A DNA stretch of 64,000 nt, taken from assembly GCF_030445035.2 (NCBI RefSeq), contig NC_080673.1:158902216-158966215 (forward strand), written 5' to 3'. The notes beneath the pieces are model-generated. The model was not told the origin of the DNA. It was given only the letters and a program-made list of their open reading frames with translations, and ran no database searches. Shown here piece by piece: positions 43,570-56,035 of the stretch (position 1 is its first letter; the number at the start of each line of letters is the position of its first letter). The translations under genes were made by a program, and so were the position numbers. Source of the DNA: Dasypus novemcinctus. Its lineage: Eukaryota > Chordata > Mammalia > Cingulata > Dasypodidae.

Positions 43570-45477
43570 CATCCATGATGGTGGTAGAACACTCCAGGGT
43601 CCTATTCCTCCACGAACAACAAGCAAAACCTGGCAGAGCCATATTTCTCAAAAATTCAGAAAACAAAGGACTGTATTAAGTGGGTAAGTGTTGAATCAAG
43701 ATAAAGAGAATTTAAAAACTATTGGAGAAGCTTCTGGTACACACACTGGCCTCTCCCCCACTCCTCTATGGCATGGAATGAAGCTGGCCTGCACTCTCAT
43801 TGTAGATTTCTGGCCTTTGTCTGGAGGAGCAGAGTAGCCCCTATGTGCTTACTGGAGTGACTGTATGTCAAGGCCAACCTATGTGGTGGCAACCTGAAAG
43901 ACTGAATCAGGAAAGACTTCTCTGTATCACCCACACAAAACTTGCTCTGCAGGTAGAAGTTTCTAGCTGACAGCTACAGCAGTGTAAGTACAAATTAAGT
44001 CAAAGTGGCCTGAGGCACAGGATTACTAGCTTTAAGACACACAATAAAGCACTCTGTAGGGGGAAAAGACTATTTTATGAGTAGAGAGGACTTTCAGATT
44101 CTGGAAAATGGGGGAATTCTTAAGGCCACAAGCAAGTACAAAAAAAAAGTGCAGGACAAAATGCAGAATCAGAAAGGACAGAGAGGACCCTACATTTGAC
44201 TTTTCCCTCAGGATCTTCTTGATAGGAGGATAAATTCTGAAGGAGAGCAGAGTAAACAGGGAAGCAATTTGCAAAGGCTGTAAAGGTGCTTTTTGCAATC
44301 ATTTGTTTATGTTAGTTCCTGGAACTAAGGAAATCTCTATCATATCATTATCTGGATACAAACTTAAGGAACAGACAACTCAGGGACAAAATTATAAGGT
44401 TAGCACGTAAAAAGTTTTAAGTAATCAGTGTACAACAAAATTTTACATGACAGACAAAGAAACAGGAAATGATGGCCTATCCAAAAGAACAAGATAAAAA
44501 TTCAGAAACCAGCTATGAAGAACACATTTGGATATACCAGAGAAAGATTTTTTTAAAATGGTCTTCATTATGTTCAAGGAGATAAAGGAAAACATGGAGA
44601 AATATTTAAAGGTTATGAAGAAAATGATAAGTGAACACTATGAGAATCACAATAAAGAGATAGAAATTTTAGAATTTCTGTCTTTCAAACAGAAATACTA
44701 GAGTTGAAGACCACAATAAATGAAATAAATATTTCCTAAAGGATGTCAACAGTAGATTGGAGCTAGCAGTAGAAAAGTAAATGAATGCAAGTGCAAGATA
44801 ATTAAAATGACTCAGGATAAGGAACAGAAAGTAAAAAGAATGAAAAAAGTGAGCAGAAGCTGTGAGACCTGTTGTCACCAGCAAGCATCCTAATATATGC
44901 ATTATGGGTGTTGCAGAAAGAAAACAAAGGACAAGGAGGCATAAGGAATACTGAAGCAAATAATGACAGAAAACTTTACAAATTTAATGAATGGAATGCA
45001 TATATGCATTCAAGAATCCCAAAGAAGTCTAAATAAGATAACGCAAAGAGAACTATATCCAAACACATAGTAACCTAATTGTTGAATGTCAAGGACAAAG
45101 AAAGTATTGAAAGCTACAACAGAATAGCAGCATGTTATGTGAAAGGAGTTCCAATAAGAATAAGTGACAACTTATCATCAGAAACCATGGAGCCAAGATG
45201 GCAGTGGGCAAAAATGTTTAAAGTGCTGAAAGAAAAATAATAACCAATCAAGAATTTTACATCTAGTGAGACTATCTTTGAAAAACAAGAAAGAGTTACC
45301 ATCATCCCTAAACGTGTTCTTTCATAACCTGTAACAAACGTTTCACAACAATGTAAGGTTTTGATGGACACATAATGTACAGGAATTCTGCACATTATTC
45401 ATGATTGTTTTGTAAGCTCACAACCTCTAAAAAAATAATTGATAAATATAAAATTCTTTACCAAAAATGAGGGTGAG
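43570..45477 (+). repeat. L1 5' region (sense)
   Basis: Sense L1M-type 5' sequence: starts with the 'gatggtggtagaacactcc' phrase that heads L1 5' ends, runs through GC-richer UTR-like DNA and then the A-rich 'gaaagacagaaagaaacagg'-type section. It is interrupted by an LTR at 45478 and continues at 45904. No open frame of length. Confidence 0.6.
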
Positions 45478-45903
45478 AATATTAGTAACAATTCTTTAGG
45501 GAAAGAGAACTGACAATAGATATTTGTAAATATTATGAAATTTAATAAAATTCCCTCACTAGACTGTGGGGATGCACATGTCCAAATTCCATAGGGAAAG
45601 CTGCAAGCTGGGAACTCCAATGAAGTTTTTCAATGAATTCACCAGGAGAAGCTGAATGACTGAAGTAGAGATGGAAATTTCTCTTCTGACTACTGAAATA
45701 ATCACTTCTCCTATTAAGGTCTTCAACTGATTGAATGAGACTTCTCCAATTGCTGAAAACAATCTCCTCAATCGACTGTAGATGTATTTAGCCATAGATC
45801 CAACCTTATTGATAATTTAATGTCCTCATAGTAGCAATTAGACCAGTGTATGTTGGTCTACCTGGGCACCAGTCCATGGTCAGGTTGACATATGAACCTA
45901 ACA
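45478..45903 (-). mobile_element. Solo LTR, ERVL MLT2-like (antisense)
   Basis: Reverse complement starts TGTTAGGTTCATATGTCAACC and ends with 'tctctttccctaaagaattg' + 'ttactaatatt', the same family as 25600-26046. The flanking L1 reads across it ('aaaaatgagggtgag' / 'attccagagacatt'); I do not see a clean 5-bp duplication. Confidence 0.75.
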
Positions 45904-47015
45904 ATTCCAGAGACATTAAGACATTTCCAGATAAACAAATATTGATGAAATTCATATTGACCTGTGCTGCAAGCAATGCTAAAGGACATTCTTCAGGTTG
46001 AAAGGAAATGACACTAGACAGTAGATTAGAGCAAGCTAAAGAAATGAAACCCCCTGTAAAAGTAACCGTATGGGTAATTATAAATGCTAGTATTATTGTA
46101 TTTTATTTATTGGTATGAAACTCCACCTTTTACTTCTTAAAGGTCATAAAATGCAAATTCATAAAAAGCAGTGATGATTCTATGGTTTTGGACATACAAT
46201 GTATAGATATAATTTGTAAGAACTACACAAAAATGTGGGATGATGGAAAGTTATAGGAAAAATATGCATGTGTGTTATTGAAGTTAAGTTGTTATCAAAT
46301 AAAATATGATTTATAGAGTATTAGGATATTAAAGTTTAGCTCCATGATAACCATAAAGAAAGTATCTGAAAAATATATGCAGAAATAAATGAAAAGTGAC
46401 TAAAAATGGAACACAACAAAATATAAAATAAAATGAAAGTAGACATAACCAAAGAATTGGGAATAAAAAGGCCTAAGATTTATAAAGATCAAATAGCAAA
46501 ACAGCAGCAAAAGAATATCCTGCATTCATTATCAGTAGTGATTTTAAATATAAATGGATTAAACTCTCTAATATAATGGTAGAGGTTGTAAAAATGGATA
46601 AAAAATCAAGACCCAACTATATATCTATACAAAATTCTCCTTAAATTTAAAGACATGTAGTTTGAAAATGACAGGATGTTAAAAGATACACCATGCAAAG
46701 AGTAAACAAAAGAGAGTTGCAGACTATATTAATATTAGATAAAATAGACTTTAATTCAAAAATTGTTTGGAGGCCAAGAAAGTCACTATATTCTGAGTAA
46801 GGCATCAATTCAAGAAGAACATATAATAATTATAAATGTATATGCATCTAATCATAGAGCACCAAAATTTATGAAGCAAATATCAACAGATTTGAAGGGA
46901 GAAAGAGACGGTTCTATATTAATAGTAGGTCAGCAATATGCTACTTTTAATAACAGACAGGACATCCGGACAGAAGATTAATAAGGAAATAGAAGACATG
47001 AATGGTGCTATAGAT
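45904..47015 (+). repeat. L1 5' half, continued (sense)
   Basis: Continues the L1 after the LTR: 'acatttccagataaacaaa', then 'caaaaattgtttggaggcc' and 'aaatgtatatgcatctaatc', a zone of old L1 elements; a 72-codon frame at 46763-46981 is a remnant of it. Interrupted by the hAT-like element at 47016. Confidence 0.6.
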
Positions 47016-47204
47016 CAGAGATTCTTAACCTTTTTGTTCCACAGGCCCCTTAGTAAGGTGAAAACCATAGACCCCTTACTAAGTCCACACTAAATTGTGT
47101 ATCATTTAATAAATATATCATACCTGCACCAACATGTCCCCACAGTAATAACGTTTTTTTTAAATTTCAACTCAAGCTCATAGAACCCTTGTTAAGAACC
47201 CCTG
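47016..47204. mobile_element. Short hAT-like non-autonomous DNA transposon
   Basis: 189 bp with inverted ends CAGAGATTCTTAACC and GTTAAGAACCCCTG (reverse complement CAGGGGTTCTTAAC). The inner flanks also mirror each other ('ttccacaggcccctta' and 'catagaaccctt'). A possible 8-bp duplication ctatagat / ccataaac is poor. It has no coding sequence and needs a transposase in trans. L1 sequence resumes right after it (47205-47344). Confidence 0.65.
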
Positions 47205-47344
47205 CCATAAACTAAAAGGTTCCAATAAACATATGTATAGCGTACTTCACCCTACTGTAGGTGAATCCACATTCTTCTCAAATGCATAGGTTATTCTCCA
47301 GTACAATCCATATGTTAGGTCACAAAACAAGTCTCAATAAATTT

Positions 47345-47526
47345 TTAATCAATTTTATTGATACATATTAATAAAGCATGCAATCCATCCAAAGTGTACA
47401 ATCAATCATATTTGGTATAAACACATAGTTGTGCATTCATCACTTCAATCATTATTAGAGCATTTTAATTATTCCAATAATAATAAAGACAAAAATCTCT
47501 ACCCCTTTACAATCGCCCCTCAATTT
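47345..47526 (-). repeat. L1 3' end fragment (antisense)
   Basis: 'attttattgatacatattaa', 'tccatccaaagtgtacaatc', 'acacatagttgtgcattcat' are the antisense view of an L1MB-like 3' end. Confidence 0.6.
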
Positions 47527-47876
47527 CTATGCTCTACACGGGATAAATATGAAAAGAGATGCAGAGAGAGAAACTAATAGAAACACAGAGAAAAAGTGCA
47601 GGAGAAAAGAGAGAAAGTCACAAAAGCAAGGAGCTGAAATCAATAGAACATGGAGATAGGAAGCCAGAAGCTGAAGCAACAAAATACAGAAGAGAAAGGA
47701 GAAACAAGCAGATGCCTCCATGTACTATTCTTAAGGGAGAAAACATTGCCTGATGATGCCTTGATGTGGACACTTGCATGGCCTCAGAGCTGTAAGTAAG
47801 TAACCTAAATCCCTATTGTAAAAGCCAACCCATTTTTGGTGTATTGTTTTTGGCAACTTTTAGCAAACTAAAACAC
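47527..47876 (+). mobile_element. LTR fragment, MLT1-like MaLR (sense)
   Basis: Purine-rich U3 with 'ccagaagctgaagcaacaaa' and the end 'taaaagccaacccatttttgg' + 'agcaaactaaaaca', the sense counterpart of 12633-13075 and 13915-14262. Confidence 0.7.
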
Positions 47877-47879
47877 CTT

Positions 47880-49600
47880 CTTGAAGAAATGGAAAAGCCA
47901 ATTATAAAAGTTATATGGAAGAGCAAGTGGCCTCAAATAGCCAAAATCAAATTAAAAACAAAAAACAATTATGAAGGTGGAAGAATTACTTCCTGATTTT
48001 AAAATTTATTAGAAAGCTACAGTAATCAAAGCAACATAATACTGACACTATGACAGACAGATAGGCCAATTGAATTGACCTGAGAGCTCACAAACAAACC
48101 CTCACATTTATGATGAGTTGGTTTTTGACAAGTCCACCAAATCCACTCAATGGGGAAAGAATAATTTCATTAATAAATGATCCTGGCAACACTGGATATG
48201 CATCTGGAAGAGAATAAAGGTGGATCTCTGTCTCATACCATATCCAAAAATTAACCCAAAATGGATCAAAGACCTAAATATAAAAATATATGAAATGTAT
48301 GAAAAATACATGAAACTCCTAGAGAAAACATAGGGAACTATTTCCAGGACTTTATATTCAGCAATATTTTATTAGACTTTACACCAAAAGCACAAGCATC
48401 AAAAGACTAAATTTATGAATGGCACTTCATAAAAATAAAATCCTTTTGTGTATCAAAAGATTTTTTATCATGAAAGCAAAATAACAAGAATGAGAGAATA
48501 TATTTGGAAGCTGCAAAACCAGAATATGTAAAGGAATTCTACAACTCAACAACAAAGAGATGAACAACCAAAGTTTTAAAAATGGGTAAAAAAAACTTTA
48601 AGACATTTCTCCAAAGAGGATACAGAATGGTGGATAAGCACATGACAAGATGCTCAACATCATTATCTATTAAGGAAGTACAAATCAAAACCTCAGTGAG
48701 ATACCATTTTATACGTACTAGAATGGCAATTATTTTAAAAATACAGAAAATATTAAGTGTGAGAGAGGATGTGGTAAAATTGGAAATCTTCATTGTTGGT
48801 GGGAATGTAAAATGGTGCAAATGCTGTGTAAAACAGTTTGGTGATTCCTCAAAAAGTTAAGTCTATAATTATCATATCACCCAGCTATCCTACTTTTAGA
48901 TATATATCCAAAAGAATTGAAAATAACAGCTCCAAGAGTTCATGGGACATTATTCACATTTGCCACAAGGTTTCCACCTTGTAGAACACAAGTGTTCATC
49001 AACAGATGAATGGATCAAAAGTGTTGTATATCCATACAATCAGATATTATTCAGCCAATAAAAGGAATGAAGTTCTGATACATACAACATCATGTTGAGT
49101 GAAATAAACCAGATACAAAAAGACAAATATTGTCTGATACAGCAGTTATGAAATAATTAGAATAATCAAATTCATACAGTCAGAAACTAGAATACGGTAG
49201 GGTGGGGATAGAGACTGGTATATAATTTCTATTTCTGGTGAAGGAAAATTTGGGTAATGGATGTAGTACAAGCAGTGCAGTATTTTGCGTCTAACACCAC
49301 TGAATTATATATTTGAATATGGTTAAAAGAGGATATTTTAGGTTGAATACATGTTACTAGAATAAATTTAAGAAAACATAGAGCTGTACAAACACAAAAC
49401 GTGAACCTGAATATTCACTATGGACTCTAGTAAATAATGTAATTATAATAAAATTTCATCAGTTGTAGCAATGGTACTTCACTAATACAAAGTGTTCATA
49501 ATAGGGAAAACTGTGTGTATGATGGGGGGTATATGAGAAATCTGTATTTTCTGCAAGATTTTTCACTAAACCTAACACTTCTCTAATTAAAAGTAAATAA
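47880..49600 (+). pseudogene. L1 ORF2 C-terminal part and 3' UTR (sense)
   Basis: Decayed ORF2 ('aaagcaacataatactgaca', 'aaaatggatcaaagacctaa'), then the C-terminal zone with 'aatgaatggatcaaaagtg' and 'aatcagatattattcagcc' around 49000-49060, then a 3' UTR ending at about 49600 ('ttcactaaacctaacacttc', 'aaaagtaaataaataaa'). Many stops. With 43570-47344 it may be one old L1 that lost its middle. Confidence 0.8.
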
Positions 49601-49784
49601 ATAAATTTAAACAAAGCAAAAATACTAATATTGAAGTGAATGGCTTCTAAAACCAGTGATTTCATTAAAATGTACTGCTTCAGAATACCTTTGGCGACTC
49701 TGAGAGCTACTTTTATGTACCAATTTGCCTAAGAATGATGTCCATTGTGTGGTCAAACACTAGCCTACACATTGCTGTAAGGTA

Positions 49785-50510
49785 TTTTAAATATATTTTT
49801 ATTAAAGAAGTTGTGAACTTAACAAAACAACCTTGCACATGTGTGGAATTCCCATATAACACCCCTCCACCAACACACTATATTGTGTGGAATATTTGTT
49901 ACAGATTATGAGATAATATCATCAGACTATTACTACTAACTATGATCTATAGCATACATTGGGTATATTTTTTCCACAGCCCCTGTAATTGACATGGTAC
50001 ATCTTTGGCTTGATGCAAGAAACTTACAGTGTTGCTGTAAATTACAGCCCATGTTTACATTAACAGTATTTTTCCCATGTTTCTCCACATTCTTACCACT
50101 TTTTAATAGTGATGTACATTTGTTGTAGTTCATAGAAGGACATTCTTGTATTTGTACTATTAACCACAATTCTCAAACACCTCTGGGTTCACTATGTTAT
50201 TCAGTCCCTAGATTATTCTCTAGCTTACTTTCAACTGACATTTAGATCCCTAAACTAACCTTTTCACCACAGTCCTATTTATAAACCAGTTGCATTAGTT
50301 CTACTTACTCTAACATAATGTATTAGCACCAACTCTCCATTTCCACACTTTTACAACCAAATTAATTAAACCTTCTGCATACATTATTAGTACACTTACT
50401 CAGTCCTCCCCTTATCTTCTAATAACTTATACTCTAGGTTTACCTCCATGTGTTTATTCTTTATATTTCGTTCATATTAGTGAGACAATGCAGTATTTGT
50501 CTTTTTGGGT
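49785..50510 (-). repeat. L1 3' UTR (antisense)
   Basis: Begins on the plus strand with 'attaaagaagttgtgaactt' and 'ggaattcccatataacaccc', the reverse of the 3' UTR also seen at 23560. It is the 3' end of the antisense L1 that extends to about 53980 and lies tail to tail with 47880-49600. Confidence 0.75.
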
Positions 50511-53500
50511 CTAGCTAATTTCACTTAAAATAATGTCTTCAAGATTCACCCCTTTTATCATATGTGTGCCAATTTCATCACTTCTTATAGCAGCATAGTA
50601 TTCCATCATATGTATATACCACATTTTGTTTATCCAATCGATGGAAACTTGGGTTGTTTCCATGTTTTGCCAATTGTGAATAACTCCATTATGAACATCA
50701 GTGTACAAATATCTGTTCATGTCACAGTTTTCAGTTCTTCTAGATATATTCCTAGTAGAGGAATTGCTGAGTAATATGGAAGCTCTGTATTTAGCTTCCT
50801 GAGGAACAGCCAAACTATCTTCCACAGAAGCTGCATCATTTTAAATTTCCACAATATGTGAAGGAACGTTCCTATACAGTTTTCTGTGATTTTTAAAAAA
50901 ATAATTGCCATTCTATGCAGTGTGAAATGATATCTCATCGTCATTTTGGTTTGCATTTCTCTAATATCTAGTGATACTGAATATTTTTAATGTGCTTTTT
51001 GGCCATTTATATTATTTCCTCTTTGGAGAAATGTCTATTTAAGTCCTTTGCCCAATCTGTAATTGGATTGATTGCTCTTTTCTTGCTGAATTATATGATA
51101 TCTTTATGTAGAACGGAAATCAAACTTTAATTGAATATGTGGTTTCCAAGTATTTTCTCCCTTTGAGTGGGCTGGCTTTTTACTTTCTTGATGAAGTTCT
51201 TTGAAATACAAAAGTGTTTAAGTTTGAGGTGGCCCCACTTATCCACGTTTTCTTTTATTGCTTGTGCTTTCAGTGTGAGGTTTAAGAATCCACTACCTAC
51301 CACTAAGTCTTGAAGATATTTTCCAACATTTTCTTCTAGGAGATTAATGGTTTTAGCTTTAATATTTACATCTTAATCCATTTTGAATTAATTTTTGTAT
51401 ATGGTATGAGATAGGGATCATTCTTCTTTCTTTTGGATATGGATATCCAGTTCTCCAGCACCACTTGTTGAATAGACTCTTCAGGCCCAGCTGGATGGGT
51501 TTGACAGGTTGTAAAAATCACTTGACCATAGATGTGAGGGTCTGTTTCTGAACCATCAATTTGGTTCCATTGGTCTATGTGTCTGACTTTATGCCATTAC
51601 CATGCTGTTTTTACCAATCTAGTTAAGTAATATGATTTAAAATCTGGAAGTGAGAGTCCTCCAGCTTTATTCTTCTTTTTAAGATGTTTCTGACTATTGT
51701 GGGCCCCCTATCCTTCCAAATAAATTTGATAATTGCATTTTCCATTTCTTTAAAAAATGCTGATTCGTATTTATCAAGTTTGCATTGAATCTATGTATCA
51801 GTTTGGGTAGAATTGATATCTTAATGATATTTGGTCTTCCAAACCATGATCACAGAATGTTCTTCCATTTATTTAGGTCTTTTAAATTTTCTTTTAGCAC
51901 TGCATTGTTGTTTTCTGAAGATGAGTGCTTTAACCCCTTGGTTAAGTTTATTCCTAAATATTTGATTCTTTTAGTCACTATTGTAAATAGAATTTTTTTC
52001 CTGACTTCCTTCTTAGATTGAGCATTACTAGTGTATAAAAAATTATTGATCTATCCATATTAATTTTGTATCCTGCCACAATGCCGAAATCATTTATTAG
52101 CTCTAGTAGCTTTGTTGCAGATTTTTCGGGACTTTCTAGGTATAGGATCATATCATCTGGGAATAGTAAAATTTGTAATTCTTCCTTTTCAATTTGGTTG
52201 CCTTTTATTTCTTTCTCCTACCTAATTGCTCTAGCTAGAACCATTAGTACTATATTGAACAACAGTGGTGACATTATCATCCTTGTCTTGTTTGCTATCT
52301 CAATGGGAAAGGTTTCAGTCTTTCACCATTGAGTAAAATGTTAGCTGTGGGTTTTTCATAGATGGTTTTTATTATGTTGAGAAAGTTTCCTTCAATTCAC
52401 ATCTTTCATAATATTTTTATTAAGAATGGATGCTGTATTTTGTCAAATGACTTTTCTGTGTCAATCAATAGGACCATGTGATTTTTCTTCTTTGATTTAT
52501 TAATGTTGGGTATTACACAGATTGATTTTCTTGTGTTGAACCACTCTTTCATGCCTGGTATAAATAAAATCCACTTGATCATGATGAATAATTCTTTCAC
52601 TGTGTTGTTGGATTCATTTAGCAAGTATTTTGTTGAGGATTTTTGCATCAATATTCATTAGGGATATGGGTCTTTAATTTTCTTTTTTCATAATAGCTTT
52701 ATCTGGCTTTGGTATTAGAATGATACTTGTTTCATAGAATGAGTTTGATAGCATTCAGTTTCATTCCATTTTTTGGAGAAGTTTGGGTAAATTGGTTTTC
52801 AATCTTCTCTGAATGCTTGGTAAAATTCACCTGTGTAACTTTCTTATCCTGGGCTTTTCATTTGGGGGAGTTGTTGCATGACTGTTTCAGTCTTTTTACT
52901 TGTGATTGCTCTGTTGAGGCCTTCTATTTTTTCTAGGGTCAGGTTAGGCTGTTCATGCAATCCTAGGAATTTTCCATTTCATCTACATTGCCTGGTTTGT
53001 TGATGTACAGCTGTTCATAGTATCTTCTTATGACCTCTTTTAGTTCTGCCAGGTTATTAGTAATATCCACATTTTCATTTTTTATTTTATTTATTTGCAC
53101 CATCTCTCTTTTTTCTTTGTCAGTCTAGCTAAGGGTTTGTCAATTTTGTTAATCTTTAAGAACTGACTTTTAGTTTTGTTAATTCTATTGTTTTTTCATC
53201 TCAATTTCATTTATTTCTGCTCTCATCTTTGTTTTCTCATTCCTTCTGCTTGGTCAGGGATTAGTTGGCTGTTCTTTTTCTAATTCCTCCAACTGTGCAG
53301 TTAAGTCATTGATTTTAGCTTTTTTTTTCATTTTTAATGTAAACATTAAGGGATATAAATTTCCCACTCAGCACTACCTTAGCTGTATCCCATAGGTTCT
53401 GATATGTTGTGTTCTTGTTTTCATTTGTCTCAAGATAATTATTGATTTCTCTTGCAATTTCTTCTTTGGCCTACTGATTATTTAAGGTTGTGCTGCTTAA

Positions 53501-53980
53501 TCTCCATATATTTGTGAATTTTCCCCTTTTCTGCCTTTTGTTGATTTCTAACTTTATCCCATTATGATCAAAGAATGTGCTTTGTATAATTTCGATCTTG
53601 TTGAATTTATTAAGATCTGCTTTGTGACCCAACATGTGGTCTATCCTGGAGAAAGATCCATGAGCACTTGAGAAATATGTATATATGTTGTTTTGGGGTA
53701 TAATGTTCTGCATGTCTATTACATTTTTCATTTTATTCAAGCTCTCTGTTTCTTTATTGATCCTCTTCCCAGACGTTGTATGCAAAGCTGAGAGTGGTGT
53801 ATTGTAGTGTCCAACTATCATTGTAGAGATTTTTATTTCTACCTTCAGATTTGTCAATGCTTGCCCCATGTAATTTGGTGCATCCTGGCTGGGTGCATGT
53901 ACATTTATGATTGTTATTTCTTCCTGGTGAATTGCCCCTTTTATTAATAAATATTATCCCCCCTTGTCTCTAATTGTGAA
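50511..53980 (-). pseudogene. L1 ORF2 (antisense), nearly full length but broken
   Basis: Minus-strand ORF2 with domains in order. Endonuclease: 53471-53869, with HYNTPLSAL, SRIDHMLGHK and STFFDHNG blocks. Reverse transcriptase: 52406-52651, with FIPGMKEWFN and LIDTEKSFDKIQHPF; then about 52100-52180 with the catalytic block FPDDMILYLE. C-terminus: 50511-50825 with DWINKMWYIHMMEYYAAIR. The first catalytic Asp of the endonuclease block (GDFNTP in active elements) is His here. Stops and shifts divide the frame into pieces below 135 codons. ORF2p nicks DNA and reverse-transcribes L1 RNA; this copy is dead. Confidence 0.9.
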
Positions 53981-53984
53981 GGTA

Positions 53985-54477
53985 TTATGTAGATGTCATT
54001 AGCATCAGCAATCAGTTGACTTTAAGAAAAGGAGCTTGCTCTTGATAATATGGGTGAACCCTATCCATACCTTTGAAGACCCTCAGAGCAAAAACAAAAA
54101 AACTGAGGTTTCACAGAGAAGAAATTTTGCCTCAAGCCTGCAATATCAACTTCTAACTGAGTCACCAGCCTGCTTTCCTGTAATACAAATTTCAGGCTCA
54201 GAAATATAATAACTCTTCCCTGAGTTTTCAGTCTGCCGTAAGGATTTCAAATTTGCAACCCCCCACAATCACATGCACCAATTCCTTACAATAAATCTTT
54301 ATCAATATCCCTATCTTGATGTCCATCTCTCTATCTCTATGCCTATCTATATATCATATCTCTTTATTTATCGATCATATCAAATTTATCAATTCTAACT
54401 TTCAATAATCTATCATATTTCTCTCTTTCTCTCTCTCCTATTGGTTCTATTTCTGTGGAGAATCCTGCCTGATACAA
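53985..54477 (+). mobile_element. ERVL LTR, MLT2-like (sense, 3' part)
   Basis: Has 'gcaatcagttgactttaag', then AATAAA at 54290-54295 in 'ccttacaataaatc', a pyrimidine-rich stretch (54310-54450) and the end 'cctattggttctatttctg' + 'tggagaatcctgcctgatac', the R/U5 end of MLT2-type LTRs. The 5' end is not visible. Confidence 0.8.
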
Positions 54478-55040
54478 GGGCTTATTTCAGATCAAGCTGC
54501 TAAATGTCTTGCCTTTGTGCTATGTTAACAATTTAGAGAAATGTCATTTACATTTTTATTGCTTTTTTTCTGCCCCATTGAGGGCAGTTATATGAAGAGA
54601 GAAGGACAACAATTTCAGTTTAAAAAAGAAAACTAAAATCAAAAACCAACAACCCTGTTGTCTTTCCTATTATCAAATTCATGAAAGAGGTGACAATGTC
54701 TATGTTACCTTTAATTCTTTAAGATGCCTGCAAGCCATTTCTATTACCAACCGTCATCACAATGTGTACCAAATCACTGTTATTAGGTGATTTTGTGGAT
54801 GTTTTGAGGACAAAAGTAAACAGAGGCTGTGAGCTCGCCATCATAAGAGAATCCAGTTTTCTATTTATTTTTATCAGATGCATGCATTATCAATTAAATG
54901 AGATTTTTTTTCCAATTGGGGAAAACATGATTAAGAATGGTGTGGAGTCACTTGTGCTCCAAGAATGTCAATACATAGACCTACTTTTTAACATGGACAG
55001 CTCTCCAGTCATCTTTTAGAGATGCTATTAAAATTCCAGG
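54478..55040. other. No recognisable feature
   Basis: AT-rich sequence. The 85-codon frame at 54762-55019 has no recognisable domain and no supporting context. Confidence 0.5.
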
Positions 55041-55044
55041 CTTT

Positions 55045-56035
55045 ACTCAATGGGAGAAAATATTTGGTAATCATATATCTGATAAGGGCCTAATATCCAA
55101 CATATCTTAAAAATCCTACATCTCAAAAAAAAAAAAAAGGCAAACAACCCATTTGAAAAATGAGTAAGAGATTTGAATAGACACTTCTCCAAAGAAGAAA
55201 TACAAATGGCTAAAAAACACATGAAAATATGCTCAGTGGCATTAGCTATTAGGTAAATATAAATCAAAACTACAATGAGATATCATCTTACACCTATCAG
55301 ACTGGCAGCTATCAAATAAACAGAAATACAAGTGTTGGAGAGGATGTGGAGGAAGGGGAACACTTATCCACCACTAGTGGGAATATAGACTGGTGCAGCC
55401 ATTATGGAGGACAGTTTGGCACTTCCTCAAGAAGATAACTATATAACTGCCATATGATCCAGCAATCCCACTTTTGAGTTTATAGCCAGAAGAATTGAAA
55501 GCAGGGACATGAACAAATATATGCATACCAATGTTAATAGCAGCATTATTCACTATTGCCAAAAGTTGGAAGCCAAGTTAAGTGTCCACCAAAGGATGAA
55601 TGGATGAGCAAATTCATATTTCTAAGCTGTAAGAAAGAATGCAATATTAACATATGGGACAACACAGATGAACCTTGAACACCTTATGTTGAGTGAAGTA
55701 AGCCAGTCACTGAAGGACAAATATTACCATGACCTCAATGATATGATTCAAACAAACGGAACAGACTAACAGAACTAGAGTCTGGAAGATAGGTTATCAG
55801 AGACAGAAAGGGAGTAGAGGATGGTGAGTTGATGCTCAGTATGGGTGAAACCAGTGATAAGGTGGAAGGGGGTAGTTGGGCAGTGGATGTAGTAATGGTG
55901 CAGTAGTGTGATTGGGTTTGATGTTGCTGGACTATGAGAGGAAGAAATATGCAGGGTTGGGATGGATTATCTGTGGAACTTGGGGGAGGGATGGAGGAAG
56001 AAGCAGGTGAACTCTAGGGAATGGCAGATCTGTGA
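55045..56035 (+). pseudogene. L1 ORF2 C-terminal end and 3' UTR (sense)
   Basis: Starts in ORF2 at 'gggagaaaatatttggtaat', passes 'aaaacacatgaaaatatgctc', 'gttggagaggatgtggagg', 'gccatatgatccagcaatcc' and then the 3' UTR ('gatatgattcaaacaaacgg'). A run of 13 A interrupts at 55126. 5'-truncated and non-coding. Confidence 0.8.

Noticed and set aside
54762..55019. 85-codon frame as a small gene
   Set aside because: No conserved motif, no splice or promoter context, and flanked by repeats.
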